Below, piece by piece: positions 7,437 through 15,819 of a stretch of 35,592 nt of DNA. Numbering within the stretch: position 1 is the stretch's first letter; each line of letters begins with the position of its first letter. The stretch is taken from positions 1-35,592 of the forward strand of contig JBEAVK010000323.1 in assembly GCA_041160955.1 (NCBI GenBank), in the 5' to 3' direction. Under the pieces are notes generated by a model. The model saw only the letters and a list, made by a program, of their open reading frames with translations. It ran no database searches and had not been told where the DNA came from. Made by a program: the position numbers and the translations under genes. The stretch comes from M3007 sp041160955 (lineage in GTDB: Bacteria > Bacteroidota > Bacteroidia > Chitinophagales > Saprospiraceae).

Positions 7437-8894
7437 TTAAAATTCCGCTATTTTCTCCAATAACCATTCCTGATTAACGGTACTGGCTGTAGCGTTAGAT
7501 ATATCTTCCTTTAGTTTTTGAATCGCATTATAATCGCCGCTTTTCAATCGCATCAATCGGCGGACATAGCCCAGCAGATTGATATAACCATTTTTGATGC
7601 CATCTGGTAGGTCTTTTTGGCGGTTGATAAATGTGCGGTAAGTCTCCAAAAAAGTATCTAATGCCTCGTACTCGTCCAGTTCATAATAGGCAATGACAAT
7701 CATCACTTTACTGATCAGATTGACAAAAATATCGTCGTATTCCACGTCCCGTACATGGTTGAGTACATTATTAAAATCTTTTTTGTAGAGTGATACCCTT
7801 GCCATATTGAACTTGTACGCATTATTACGGCTATCCGAGGCCAGTAAGTGTATATTTTCGTTAACAAATTGCTGCGCCCAATCCATTTTGCCCAATCGAA
7901 GACCTGCAATTACGATATTATTAAAACGACGAGAGGCTAGTTCGCCATTTACGATAAAAACGCCTTGACTAATGCCCACTTCAAACAGGTCAAAATACTC
8001 TTGTAAAAAAGATTTATCCCCCTTATTAAGGCGACTAATAGAGTAATTGAGTGTAGCGTCAAAGAAATTAATACTTTCTTCTTGAGGGATATATATAGCG
8101 TGTTTTTCTAAAACAGCCTTGAGTTTGTAGTAGTACTCCACGTTGTCACCATTACTGATGGTTTGGTAAGTATAATAATTAATGGCTAGTTCGGGATGTT
8201 CATCTAAATTATATTTTTCGCAAAGTTTTAGTATCGCATCCACGTCATTCATGTCAAAACCTTTGGTGTTCATTAAATTATTGGTAAGGGCACTATTCAG
8301 AAGTTTGAGTTTTTCTGTTAAATAAAATAAGTCAAGATTGGAAGATATTTTATCAAGGTTTGAATTTTGGTCAGTTTTGACATCAAAATTCATGAGACTG
8401 TGGTACTTTTTTTCAAAAGAATAAGCATAGTAATAATCCGAAAAACGCCAATAATTTCTGTCTTGATAGAGTTTCGACTGATCGTTAATCACACCTTTAA
8501 TCAATGGTTGGATATTTCTTTTCAGGATAAAATCAATGCGATCTAAATTGGCATTTTCTTCGTGTAATAAATAGCTTTCAATAGACATAAACTGCTCTAC
8601 CAGTTCCATCAAATCAGAACATGCTTTTCTGAAATTGGTATCATTGTATGGCTTGCCGATAAATATTTTAGACCATACTTTTTCTTTCACGAAGCCCATT
8701 TTTTCCTTCTCGATCAGATCTACAAACACTTCAAATAATTTAGTCAAAGTTTTACTCTGATTGAAAAAAGGCGATTGCAAAAATTTATCTAAACGCTTCC
8801 TGTCTTGGACGCTAAACGTACTTAAAACCTGAAAAAGCCGATTGGTTTTTACCTGAATCCGGCTTGGGTTTTTTTCATCTTGAATAGTCAACAT
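7437..8894 (-). CDS. Conserved-looking helical hypothetical protein
   Basis: This 485-residue soluble protein is not assigned to a named family. It has no signal peptide or membrane span. The sequence is almost entirely helix-forming, rich in Asn, Lys, Leu, Tyr and Phe, with amphipathic repeats of 30-40 residues such as 'MDWAQQFVNENIHLL' and 'YELDEYEALDTFLETY', suggestive of a TPR-like or alpha-solenoid scaffold. The N-terminal segment 'SVQDRKRLDKFLQSPFFNQ' is distinctive. The ATG at 8894 is chosen because the frame's earlier start at 8903 is only a TTG. It has no operon partner: the downstream neighbour is convergent and the upstream region is long and AT-rich. Protein-protein interaction is the most that can be inferred. 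Confidence 0.75.
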   Translation of the reverse strand: MLTIQDEKNPSRIQVKTNRLFQVLSTFSVQDRKRLDKFLQSPFFNQSKTLTKLFEVFVDLIEKEKMGFVKEKVWSKIFIGKPYNDTNFRKACSDLMELVEQFMSIESYLLHEENANLDRIDFILKRNIQPLIKGVINDQSKLYQDRNYWRFSDYYYAYSFEKKYHSLMNFDVKTDQNSNLDKISSNLDLFYLTEKLKLLNSALTNNLMNTKGFDMNDVDAILKLCEKYNLDEHPELAINYYTYQTISNGDNVEYYYKLKAVLEKHAIYIPQEESINFFDATLNYSISRLNKGDKSFLQEYFDLFEVGISQGVFIVNGELASRRFNNIVIAGLRLGKMDWAQQFVNENIHLLASDSRNNAYKFNMARVSLYKKDFNNVLNHVRDVEYDDIFVNLISKVMIVIAYYELDEYEALDTFLETYRTFINRQKDLPDGIKNGYINLLGYVRRLMRLKSGDYNAIQKLKEDISNATASTVNQEWLLEKIAEF

Positions 8895-9072
8895 TTTGAT
8901 CAATAAAATTTAATGGTTGATGAAAGCGGTTGTTTTGAGCGGGGAACGGTTTTATTGGAGCGAATATGGCTTTTGAACTTTGATTAAATAGTTAATACTT
9001 GTTTCACAAAAAAAATAATTAAATCAAATGATTTATTATTATTAAATTGCTTTTTTGTAAAATTAAATTTTG

Positions 9073-9095
9073 TAATCAGGTTGATTAATGCTTTA
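9073..9095 (+). repeat. 23-base repeat, copy 1 (TAATCAGGT...TAATGCTTTA)
   Basis: This copy matches the one at 11832-11854 at 21 of 23 positions. The two lie in the intergenic regions on either side of the secreted Ig-like protein gene. Confidence 0.55.
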
Positions 9096-9204
9096 ATAGG
9101 TGTTTATATTTTGGTATTTTAAATTTTTAGAAATAAAAAAAACTAACCGCACTATTTAGTTTTTCAATTTATTCTTCACAAAGGTAAAGAAAAATAAAAG
9201 ATGG

Positions 9205-9236
9205 TTGTAGTTTCGGTAAACAAACCCTTACTTTTG
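9205..9236 (+). promoter_or_regulatory. Promoter for the secreted Ig-like/dockerin protein
   Basis: TACTTTTG at 9229-9236 is a full match to TAnnTTTG, with TTG at 9205-9207 after a slightly long 21-base spacer. The start codon follows 24 bases after the -7 element. Confidence 0.55.
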
Positions 9237-9259
9237 TACGATTTTAAATTGACATATCC

Positions 9260-11800
9260 ATGAATTTACGCATACATTATTTTATCTTTAAAGTCGCATT
9301 AGGGATATTATTGCTCGTGCTAAAAGGCAGCATTGTATATGGCCAAAATAGCTCCCCATTACGGCAGTTAAATACTTCTGTAAACGTTCAAGTTTCTGAT
9401 ACTATTTCAGGACTTAATCTTGCGTTGAGTAAGATCAATCCATTAGCTAAACACGGCAATGTTTCGATCATCGTTTTGTCGGCTGGAGGTGCTGGTAATC
9501 CGTATGTTTATCAGGTTCGCTATACACCAGATGCTGGCTTTGTCGGGATGGATACTTTTGCCTTAGAATACAATTATTACGGGTCTTATCCTTTTCTCAC
9601 TTATCGCGGTTTTCGTGTTTCGGTTTTTCCAAGTTTGTTAACTGCCCGCCAAGATTTTGCGACAACAAGTGAAGGTACGCCAGTTACTATTCCCGTTTTG
9701 GATAATGATAATACTTCTAATGGTACATTAACCCTAACAGAAATACCCGCATCAACACATGGCACTGCGGTAATTGCTGGAAATAACGTGATTTTTACCC
9801 CAGCACCAGGTTATACAGGCACTGGGCATTTTAATTATACGGTCTGCGACGGTTCCGGATTCTGCAAAACCTCTTCGGGTACAGTAGGGATTCATCCCAA
9901 TACGGCACCGAGTAATGACACCATTCAGGTTTTTACGGCTCGAAATGCACCGCTGAGTTACCCATTATTGTACAATGGGTATAGCATGTTCCAAGCCCCC
10001 TCCAATGGCACAGTATTTATCAATCAAGGTGAAAGTTTTCGTTATTCCCCGAATTTTAATTTTAGCGGCAATGACCAGTTTATTCTAATCAACAACGATT
10101 TTGGTACTCCCGTCTATAAAACTATCAAAGTAACAACCCTCAATACACCGGTTCAAAATCTGATGGCGATTGAGGATTATGCTTATACGCCTAAAAATAC
10201 CCCGATAACGTTTAATGTCCGTCAAAACGATATTGGTAATCTGCTTGTGCGTGGCTGGACGATACCCACTAACCTTGCAGGTACAGTAACTGGAACTAAT
10301 GCCAATGGAAATGTGACTTTTACACCCAATAATAATTTTAGCGGTGTTGCTACTTTTTATTACAAACTGGGTAATAGCAATATCCCAGATCTTGAAATTG
10401 GGACTGTAAACGTCATTGTGGGTAACTTGCCACCTTCTGCGGGTTTATTTGATTTAACGACACCCAAGGAAACCCCCTTGGTTATCAATTATAAAATTCC
10501 ATTTATCGGCTTTGATTTTGCGGTAATAGATGCGCCAGATCATGGTGTTTGTTCCTACCATCCGGGGTTAACCACCCAAACTTATGGCGGCCAAACGGTA
10601 ACAGGGCATAACCTGTTGGTTTATACACCTACACCCGGATTTACGGGCATTGATGAGTTTGAGGTGAATTACTGTATTGCATCCAATGGCAATTGCCAAA
10701 CTGTGAAAATTGCTGTAAATGTAACAGAAGTACTTGCTTCTACTGGTCCATATTGCATTGGCGATGAATGTGTTTGGGCCGGTGATGCTAACAATGATGG
10801 TATTGTAAATAATAAGGATTTACTGCCTATTGGCTATTTTATGGGACAAAATGGCAATACACGTAGTAATGCTTCCCTTGAATGGTATGGCCAATATGGT
10901 AATAATTGGAATATTCCGTATGTGGCTAGTGATATTGATCTCAAATACGCCGATACCGATGGCAGTGGTCAGGTAGAAAGCGAAGATACTTTGTCATTGG
11001 GTTTATTTTATGGGCAAACGCATAAATTATTACCTACAATTCCCGCTTTATCTAAAGGGCTGCCCTTCTTTTTGAATTTCCTTACTCCGCCTAACCCACA
11101 AGTCGGCGATTTAGTGCAAGCAGAAGTAAAGTTAGGCAGTCCTAGTTTTCCAGTTACTAATATATACGGATTTACTTTTGATGTACGGCTCAGTCCCCTT
11201 TTGGTCGATTCAGCCTTCCACATGGAATATTTCCCCAATACTTGGATCAATTCTAATGCACCTTATTTAACTTTGGATAAGCGGCCTCGTGTAGGTAAAT
11301 TAGAGACGGCATTTACCCGTACTAATGGTGTTGCTGTAAGTGGTTATGGTACTGTGGGACAGTTTGAATATATTGTAGTGGATGTAATCCAAGGTGCGCG
11401 CCCAGCACCGGGTATGCACGCCGCTGCCAATCCAATGTCAATCGTCATTGAAGGTAATACCATGAATGCTAATGGTGAGTACTCTCCACTTTACGAAGGT
11501 ATTATTCCATTTCAGGTAACGCCACGCAACGAACAAAAAAGTGCCATAACTGTACATAGCGACGAATTGCGGGTTTATCCATCTCCAGCATCCTCCCGAC
11601 TTCAGGTACACCTCAATGGTAATGATTTGATAGAAGATTTGTTGGTTACAGATATTGCAGGTAAGGCTATTTGGCGCTCTAATAAGATTTCAGCAGAACA
11701 CCACCAAATTGATGTTGCGTCGCTGTCTAACGGTATTTATTTGCTTACAGCGCGTACCCAAAGTGGTCAGGTAACGAAAAAATTTGAGGTTTTTAAATAG
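9260..11800 (+). CDS. Secreted T9SS protein with Ig-like repeats, dockerin-like EF-hands and a cohesin-like domain
   Basis: This protein has 846 residues. A signal peptide (1-29, ending YGQ) is followed by about five Ig/cadherin-like segments (roughly 40-122, 128-212, 215-295, 300-388 and 392-488). These carry the 'FTPAPGYTGTGHFNYTV' type signature of bacterial Big_9/cadherin-like repeats and 'VLDNDNT'. Next come two calcium-loop segments, 'GDANNDGIVNNKDLLPIG' (508-525) and 'DIDLKYADTDGSGQVESED' (558-576), which resemble dockerin type I EF-hand loops. Residues about 598-735 look cohesin-like ('VGDLVQAEVKLGS', 'IYGFTFDVRL'). The last 75 residues are a type A T9SS sorting domain ('LRVYPSPASSRLQVHL' to 'GIYLLTARTQSG'). 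The protein is expected at the cell surface or outside, with a structural or adhesive role. No catalytic domain was seen. Confidence 0.85.
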   Translation: MNLRIHYFIFKVALGILLLVLKGSIVYGQNSSPLRQLNTSVNVQVSDTISGLNLALSKINPLAKHGNVSIIVLSAGGAGNPYVYQVRYTPDAGFVGMDTFALEYNYYGSYPFLTYRGFRVSVFPSLLTARQDFATTSEGTPVTIPVLDNDNTSNGTLTLTEIPASTHGTAVIAGNNVIFTPAPGYTGTGHFNYTVCDGSGFCKTSSGTVGIHPNTAPSNDTIQVFTARNAPLSYPLLYNGYSMFQAPSNGTVFINQGESFRYSPNFNFSGNDQFILINNDFGTPVYKTIKVTTLNTPVQNLMAIEDYAYTPKNTPITFNVRQNDIGNLLVRGWTIPTNLAGTVTGTNANGNVTFTPNNNFSGVATFYYKLGNSNIPDLEIGTVNVIVGNLPPSAGLFDLTTPKETPLVINYKIPFIGFDFAVIDAPDHGVCSYHPGLTTQTYGGQTVTGHNLLVYTPTPGFTGIDEFEVNYCIASNGNCQTVKIAVNVTEVLASTGPYCIGDECVWAGDANNDGIVNNKDLLPIGYFMGQNGNTRSNASLEWYGQYGNNWNIPYVASDIDLKYADTDGSGQVESEDTLSLGLFYGQTHKLLPTIPALSKGLPFFLNFLTPPNPQVGDLVQAEVKLGSPSFPVTNIYGFTFDVRLSPLLVDSAFHMEYFPNTWINSNAPYLTLDKRPRVGKLETAFTRTNGVAVSGYGTVGQFEYIVVDVIQGARPAPGMHAAANPMSIVIEGNTMNANGEYSPLYEGIIPFQVTPRNEQKSAITVHSDELRVYPSPASSRLQVHLNGNDLIEDLLVTDIAGKAIWRSNKISAEHHQIDVASLSNGIYLLTARTQSGQVTKKFEVFK

Positions 11801-11831
11801 ACTTTACACTGAATTCATTTCATATAGTTTC

Positions 11832-11854
11832 TAATCAGGTGGAGTAATGCTTTA
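11832..11854 (+). repeat. 23-base repeat, copy 2 (TAATCAGGT...TAATGCTTTA)
   Basis: This copy differs from 9073-9095 at only two positions. It lies 31 bases after the stop codon of the secreted protein gene. Confidence 0.55.
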
Positions 11855-11931
11855 CAAATAACGTAATTATATAGCCGCAGTCCAAAATCCCGTAGGAAAT
11901 GTATGTTTATGGTGGAATGAAGAATTAGTTC

Positions 11932-11963
11932 AATTCCCGTAGGTCTCCCCACGGAATTTTTTT
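11932..11963 (+). terminator. Possible rho-independent terminator
   Basis: AATTCCCGT and ACGGAATT form a stem with one bulged C and a 10-base loop, followed directly by a run of seven T (11957-11963). It lies about 130 bases past the secreted protein gene, far for a terminator, so it may instead belong to the repeat-like patch. Confidence 0.45.
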
Positions 11964-12006
11964 AGGGCATCTGGATAGTTGCCAAATAACCACTTATGCT
12001 AGTTTT

Positions 12007-12014
12007 TACTTTTG
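12007..12014 (+). promoter_or_regulatory. bshC: Possible -7 element upstream of bshC
   Basis: TACTTTTG is a full match to TAnnTTTG, 172 bases before the bshC start. The nearest upstream TTG (11979-11981) is 25 bases away, longer than usual, so this is a weak call. Confidence 0.3.
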
Positions 12015-12186
12015 CTTGGTAAATTGTTTTTTTGTGCGCAATACTTTTCCTGCTTGCTCGTTATTTTGGAACTTTTTTTGCTGCACTTTCACTTTGATAA
12101 AAAGATAATTTAATACAATTTTTTGGACTTGGAATTGATTAAAATTACAGGTTCAAAATTGATTCCGCTTTCCTTTAATCGTAAAC

Positions 12187-13782
12187 ATGTTAAAAAAACT
12201 TATCCCCTTCGAGAAGGTACCACAATTGGCCAAAACCGATCTCGCTTATGCTACAGGAGTAGAACATTTAGTTCCTTTTTTTAAATACGATCTCCGTCAG
12301 GATGTTTTCCACCAAATTATACAAGATAAAAGTAAGGCAGATGTGCCGCGCGATATTTTGGCGGATACATTGCTCGAGCAGTATGCTACGATGCCCAATC
12401 ATGGTCATATTTTACCACTAATTGAGTCGCTACGCGAGAAAAATACTTTTACAGTAACTACTGCGCACCAACCTTGTCTGTTCACCGGACCACTTTATTT
12501 TATTTATAAGGCGATAACGACGATCAATTTGGCCGAAGCGGTACAAGGAATCATCGGTCCGGCAAGTAAGATTGTACCGATTTTTGTACTTGGTGGCGAA
12601 GACCACGATATTGATGAGGTGAATAATATCAGTCTATTCAATAAAAAAGTACTTTGGGAGCCGGGCATAGATGGCCCTGTGGGTAAAATAAGTACAGCAT
12701 CGTTAGTGCCCATACTGGAGCAAATGAATAGTATATTGGGTACTGCCGATTTGGCGCGTGCACTATACACACGGATTGAAGCCGCCTATACCCAACATCC
12801 TACTTTTGGGGAGGCAACCCAGGCACTACTACATGACTTGCTCGGACATTATGGTTTGGTGGTCTTAGATATGAATGTACCTGCACTAAAAAGGGCGTTT
12901 ATCCCGGTAATGGAGCGCGAATTGACCGATCAGGTATCATATAAACTAGTCACTGAAACCGTTGAAAAACTCAATCAAGTAGGGTTCAAAACACAAGCAA
13001 GTCCAAGAGAAATTAATTTGTTTTTCATGGAAGGCAGCAGTAGGGAGCGTATTGTAAAAGAAGGTGATGTCTATAAAGTACTGAACACGGATCGAGTATT
13101 TACAGAGACCGAAATTTTAGCGCATTTGCATACACACCCAGAGCATTTTAGCCCTAATGTCGTGTTGAGGCCGCTCTATCAAGAGACAATATTGCCCAAT
13201 TTGGTGTATGTTGGCGGAGGCGGTGAGTTGGCGTATTGGCTGGAACGCAAAAGCCTTTTCGATTATTTTGGTATCAATTACCCTATGTTGGTGCGACGTA
13301 ATTCTGTGCTTTGGATTGATCGAGATTCCTCCAAAAAAATGGAGCGTTTAGGCTTTACTGCCGCTCAATTTTTTCAGGATATAGAAGTATTGGTACGCCA
13401 ATTTATCGAAAATAATGCCTCTGGAAATATTAGTTTATCTGCTGAATTGCAAGATTTTGAACGTTTAATTAAAAAAATTGCCCATAAAGCATATTTGATC
13501 GACCCAACACTGGAAAAGGCCGTAGAAGCAGATGGGATTAAACTTAAAGCCAGTTTGGAGCAATGGGAAAGTCGTTTGATGCGTGCAGAGAAACAAAAGC
13601 ATGAGGTGGTGTTGAGTCAATTACGCGCACTCAAGGAAAAACTGTTTCCAGCGAATGGCTTACAAGAACGACATGACAATTTCATTCCCGTTTATCTACG
13701 TTATGGCAACCGTATGTTTGATATCCTGAAAGAAAAAATGTTGCCTTTAGAACACGGATTTATTGTGATTGAAGATGTCTGA
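12187..13782 (+). CDS. bshC: Bacillithiol biosynthesis cysteine-adding enzyme BshC
   Basis: This protein has 531 residues, the usual BshC length. BshC joins cysteine to glucosaminyl-malate in the last step of bacillithiol synthesis, in the cytoplasm. Family signatures are visible: 'VTTAHQPCLFTGPLYFIYK' (residues 90-108, the HxP region of the Rossmann-like core), 'VPIFVLGGEDHDIDEVN' (130-146), 'VVLRPLYQETILPNLVYVGG' further on, and a C-terminal coiled-coil-like region (about 420-500) before 'QERHDNFIPVYLRYG'. The other bacillithiol genes, bshA and bshB, are not in the window. The next gene overlaps it by 8 bases, so translation may be coupled. Bacillithiol is known from Bacillota and many Bacteroidota, which fits the organism. 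Confidence 0.95.
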   Translation: MLKKLIPFEKVPQLAKTDLAYATGVEHLVPFFKYDLRQDVFHQIIQDKSKADVPRDILADTLLEQYATMPNHGHILPLIESLREKNTFTVTTAHQPCLFTGPLYFIYKAITTINLAEAVQGIIGPASKIVPIFVLGGEDHDIDEVNNISLFNKKVLWEPGIDGPVGKISTASLVPILEQMNSILGTADLARALYTRIEAAYTQHPTFGEATQALLHDLLGHYGLVVLDMNVPALKRAFIPVMERELTDQVSYKLVTETVEKLNQVGFKTQASPREINLFFMEGSSRERIVKEGDVYKVLNTDRVFTETEILAHLHTHPEHFSPNVVLRPLYQETILPNLVYVGGGGELAYWLERKSLFDYFGINYPMLVRRNSVLWIDRDSSKKMERLGFTAAQFFQDIEVLVRQFIENNASGNISLSAELQDFERLIKKIAHKAYLIDPTLEKAVEADGIKLKASLEQWESRLMRAEKQKHEVVLSQLRALKEKLFPANGLQERHDNFIPVYLRYGNRMFDILKEKMLPLEHGFIVIEDV

Positions 13783-14146
13783 GCAATTGCCTTTTTTGGG
13801 CAAGCAATTGGTCTTGGAACTGTATGAATGCCCCTTAGAAATCATTGATAATCAACTTATTGTTGAGCAAGCGCTATTGGCCACAGCAGCCGCTATTCAG
13901 GCCACTGTGGTGGATATTGTTTTTCATAAATTTAGCCCCCAAGGTGTTTCTGGTGTAGTGGTGATTATGGAAAGTCATATTGCCATACATACTTGGCCCG
14001 AGCATGGTTATGCTGCGGTGGATATTTTTACTTGTGGCGATATGGATTTGACACCAGCAGTGGAAGTAATTAGGACATTGCTGCAGGCTGGTAGGGTAGA
14101 GGAACAATTGATCTTGAGAGGAAAAATGGAGCCGCGTTTCAGGTAA
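13775..14146 (+). CDS. speH: S-adenosylmethionine decarboxylase proenzyme (pyruvoyl type)
   Basis: This 123-residue protein has the compact form of class 1B AdoMet decarboxylase, which supplies aminopropyl groups for spermidine. The processing site is visible as 'VIMESHIAIHTWPEH': self-cleavage between E66 and S67 would turn S67 into the pyruvoyl group. H72 and C87 ('DIFTCGD') match the proton-donor and catalytic positions of the family. The ATG at 13775 is preferred over an in-frame TTG two codons earlier. Its start overlaps the end of bshC by 8 bases, so they probably share a transcript. No spermidine synthase is nearby. The gene is called speD or speH in different genomes; the short form is usually speH. 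Confidence 0.93.
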   Translation: MSEQLPFLGKQLVLELYECPLEIIDNQLIVEQALLATAAAIQATVVDIVFHKFSPQGVSGVVVIMESHIAIHTWPEHGYAAVDIFTCGDMDLTPAVEVIRTLLQAGRVEEQLILRGKMEPRFR

Positions 14147-14168
14147 AAATGAACACCTGAAACGCGGC
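14131..14168. terminator. Strong hairpin between convergent speH and lepB
   Basis: A perfect 14-base-pair stem (14131-14144 with 14155-14168) encloses a 10-base loop. It overlaps the last codons and stop of the AdoMet decarboxylase gene. On the minus strand it is soon followed by a T5 run (revcomp of the A run at 14122-14126), so it best serves as the lepB terminator and may work in both directions. Confidence 0.7.
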
Positions 14169-14180
14169 GATTCCTCTTAG

Positions 14181-15782
14181 TTACATACTTCCTGGGAATA
14201 AAAACAAACGATCCCAATTAATACCATTGGCAATCGAACCGTTTTTGGTGCTAAACCATACTAATATTGGTTTACCCACAATATGGTCGGCAGGTACATA
14301 CCCCCAAATACGCGAATCCTCTGAATTGTGGCGGTTATCGCCCATCATCCAATAGTAATCCTGTTTGAATGTATAAGTAGTTGCTTCCTGTCCATTGATG
14401 ATGTATTTCCCATTGACAATTTTAAAATCGTTGTGCTCATAGTCCTTGATCAAACGGCCATAAAATACAATACTCCGTTCGTCAAGTGCTACTGTGGCAC
14501 CAGCCTTTGGGATATAAATTGGGCCATAGTCGTCCACTGTCCAGCCGCCGCTTACTTTTGCATTGTTGGGGTAAACATACGTCGGATTAGGCTTTTCAGT
14601 ATTATAAGGCTTGTATCTTTCTATCTGCACATCACTTCCAAGTGCCTTCATCTGCTCTACTTGTTGTGCGTCCAAACTAAAATAGGCTTCCGTTTTTGGC
14701 CGTTGATCGCCCATTAATTCGCCTACACTTACGCCCCAACTATCTATTTTTTTGTAGTCAAGTGGTGTCTTAGTTGATACGTGGTACATATACTGCATGT
14801 GTGTGGGATTCATAGCAGGCTGGCCATTGATATACAATTGAGTACCTCGGATAAATAAGCTATCGCCAGCAATACCAACACATCTTTTGATATAGTGGTC
14901 TCTTTTATCCAGTGGGCGTGTGATTACCTCTGCTTTTTTCCCATTATTCCTCGGTTCGCGCCGCCACTGATATACATCCCAATTGCGATCAGGCGTAATA
15001 ATGACGCTATCTCCTGCTGGGAAGTTAAATACAACGGGTTTATTGCGCTCTACCTGCTCCCAACCTGGTAGGCGTGTATAAGGGAGCGATGGATTTTTCA
15101 AGTACGATTCACGGCCAAGAATACCTTTGCTGGTGCTAAATCGGTTGTGGATCAAAGGGAATTGGATCACCGTCATTGGTAGTCTAAGACCATAAGAGGG
15201 CTTGCTTACAAAAAGGAAGTCACCTACCTTTAATGTACCTTCCATAGAGGGCGTTGGAATCACATACGCTTCAAAAATAAACATACGGATAAATGCGGCG
15301 GCAAAAACAGCAAAAATAATCGCTTCGGCCCATTCGCGCAGTGTGGACTTGCGGAAAGGATTATTATTTTCCAGTTTGCTGAGTGCCAATTTGTCCTTTT
15401 TTTCCATGGCCTCCACATAGTCGCGGTGGTACTGTTTTTCTTGATCCAATACAGGGCCGGTGTATTTATCGTTGGGGTTATTGCCAATTTGAAAAAATTT
15501 CAAAGGCGCAAATACGACCGCTAAAACAGCATCAAAAAAACCGTGTTTGCCAAATGAACGAATCATGTCGATACATAATCCGGCATAGATGAAAAAATTG
15601 ACAATCGGGAAGAGTAGCCACAAAGCATAAGACGGTTTACGGCCTACCATTTTGCACCATTCCATCGCCGCAACGCCTGGAATCCAGGCTTTTTGAGCAG
15701 GTATTCCTGCTTTCTCGAACAGCTTGGTCATGGTATAGCTGTTGCCGATATAAAGTACAATTAGAAAAATGAGTATTGACAT
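14181..15782 (-). CDS. lepB: Signal peptidase I, long Bacteroidota form
   Basis: This 533-residue S26 peptidase cleaves signal peptides of exported proteins at the outer face of the inner membrane. The N-terminal 100 residues hold two or three extra membrane segments, a common addition in this phylum. A further anchor at about 153-170 precedes 'YVIPTPSMEGTLKVGDFLFV', with nucleophile S179. The general-base lysine is K299 in 'RDHYIKRCVGIAGD', and 'MMGDNRHNSEDSRIWGYV' near the C-terminus is the conserved box E. A large insert between the Ser and Lys boxes and another before box E explain the length. It lies 37 bases after an unknown helical protein gene and is probably co-transcribed with it. 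Confidence 0.95.
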   Translation of the reverse strand: MSILIFLIVLYIGNSYTMTKLFEKAGIPAQKAWIPGVAAMEWCKMVGRKPSYALWLLFPIVNFFIYAGLCIDMIRSFGKHGFFDAVLAVVFAPLKFFQIGNNPNDKYTGPVLDQEKQYHRDYVEAMEKKDKLALSKLENNNPFRKSTLREWAEAIIFAVFAAAFIRMFIFEAYVIPTPSMEGTLKVGDFLFVSKPSYGLRLPMTVIQFPLIHNRFSTSKGILGRESYLKNPSLPYTRLPGWEQVERNKPVVFNFPAGDSVIITPDRNWDVYQWRREPRNNGKKAEVITRPLDKRDHYIKRCVGIAGDSLFIRGTQLYINGQPAMNPTHMQYMYHVSTKTPLDYKKIDSWGVSVGELMGDQRPKTEAYFSLDAQQVEQMKALGSDVQIERYKPYNTEKPNPTYVYPNNAKVSGGWTVDDYGPIYIPKAGATVALDERSIVFYGRLIKDYEHNDFKIVNGKYIINGQEATTYTFKQDYYWMMGDNRHNSEDSRIWGYVPADHIVGKPILVWFSTKNGSIANGINWDRLFLFPGSM

Positions 15783-15819
15783 GGTTGTGTGTTTGAGAAA
15801 TGAAACGGACTAGAGACAA

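Larger units (their letters stand above)
8895..9259. other. AT-rich divergent intergenic region
   Basis: This region of about 365 bases separates two divergent genes. It holds homopolymeric A and T tracts, one copy of a 23-base repeat (9073-9095) and a promoter for the plus-strand gene. On the minus strand TACCTTTG at 9179-9186 matches the -7 consensus, but it lies about 285 bases from the helical protein gene and has no clear -33 partner. No ORF was seen. Confidence 0.6.
11801..12186. other. Intergenic region between the secreted protein gene and bshC
   Basis: The 386 bases hold the second copy of the 23-base repeat, a terminator-like hairpin with a T7 run, two copies of TCCCGTAGG (11888-11896 and 11935-11943), and a possible promoter element at 12007-12014. 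No ORF of note was seen. The GC-richer patch at 11875-11960 differs from the surrounding AT-rich sequence and may be a degraded repetitive element. Confidence 0.5.
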
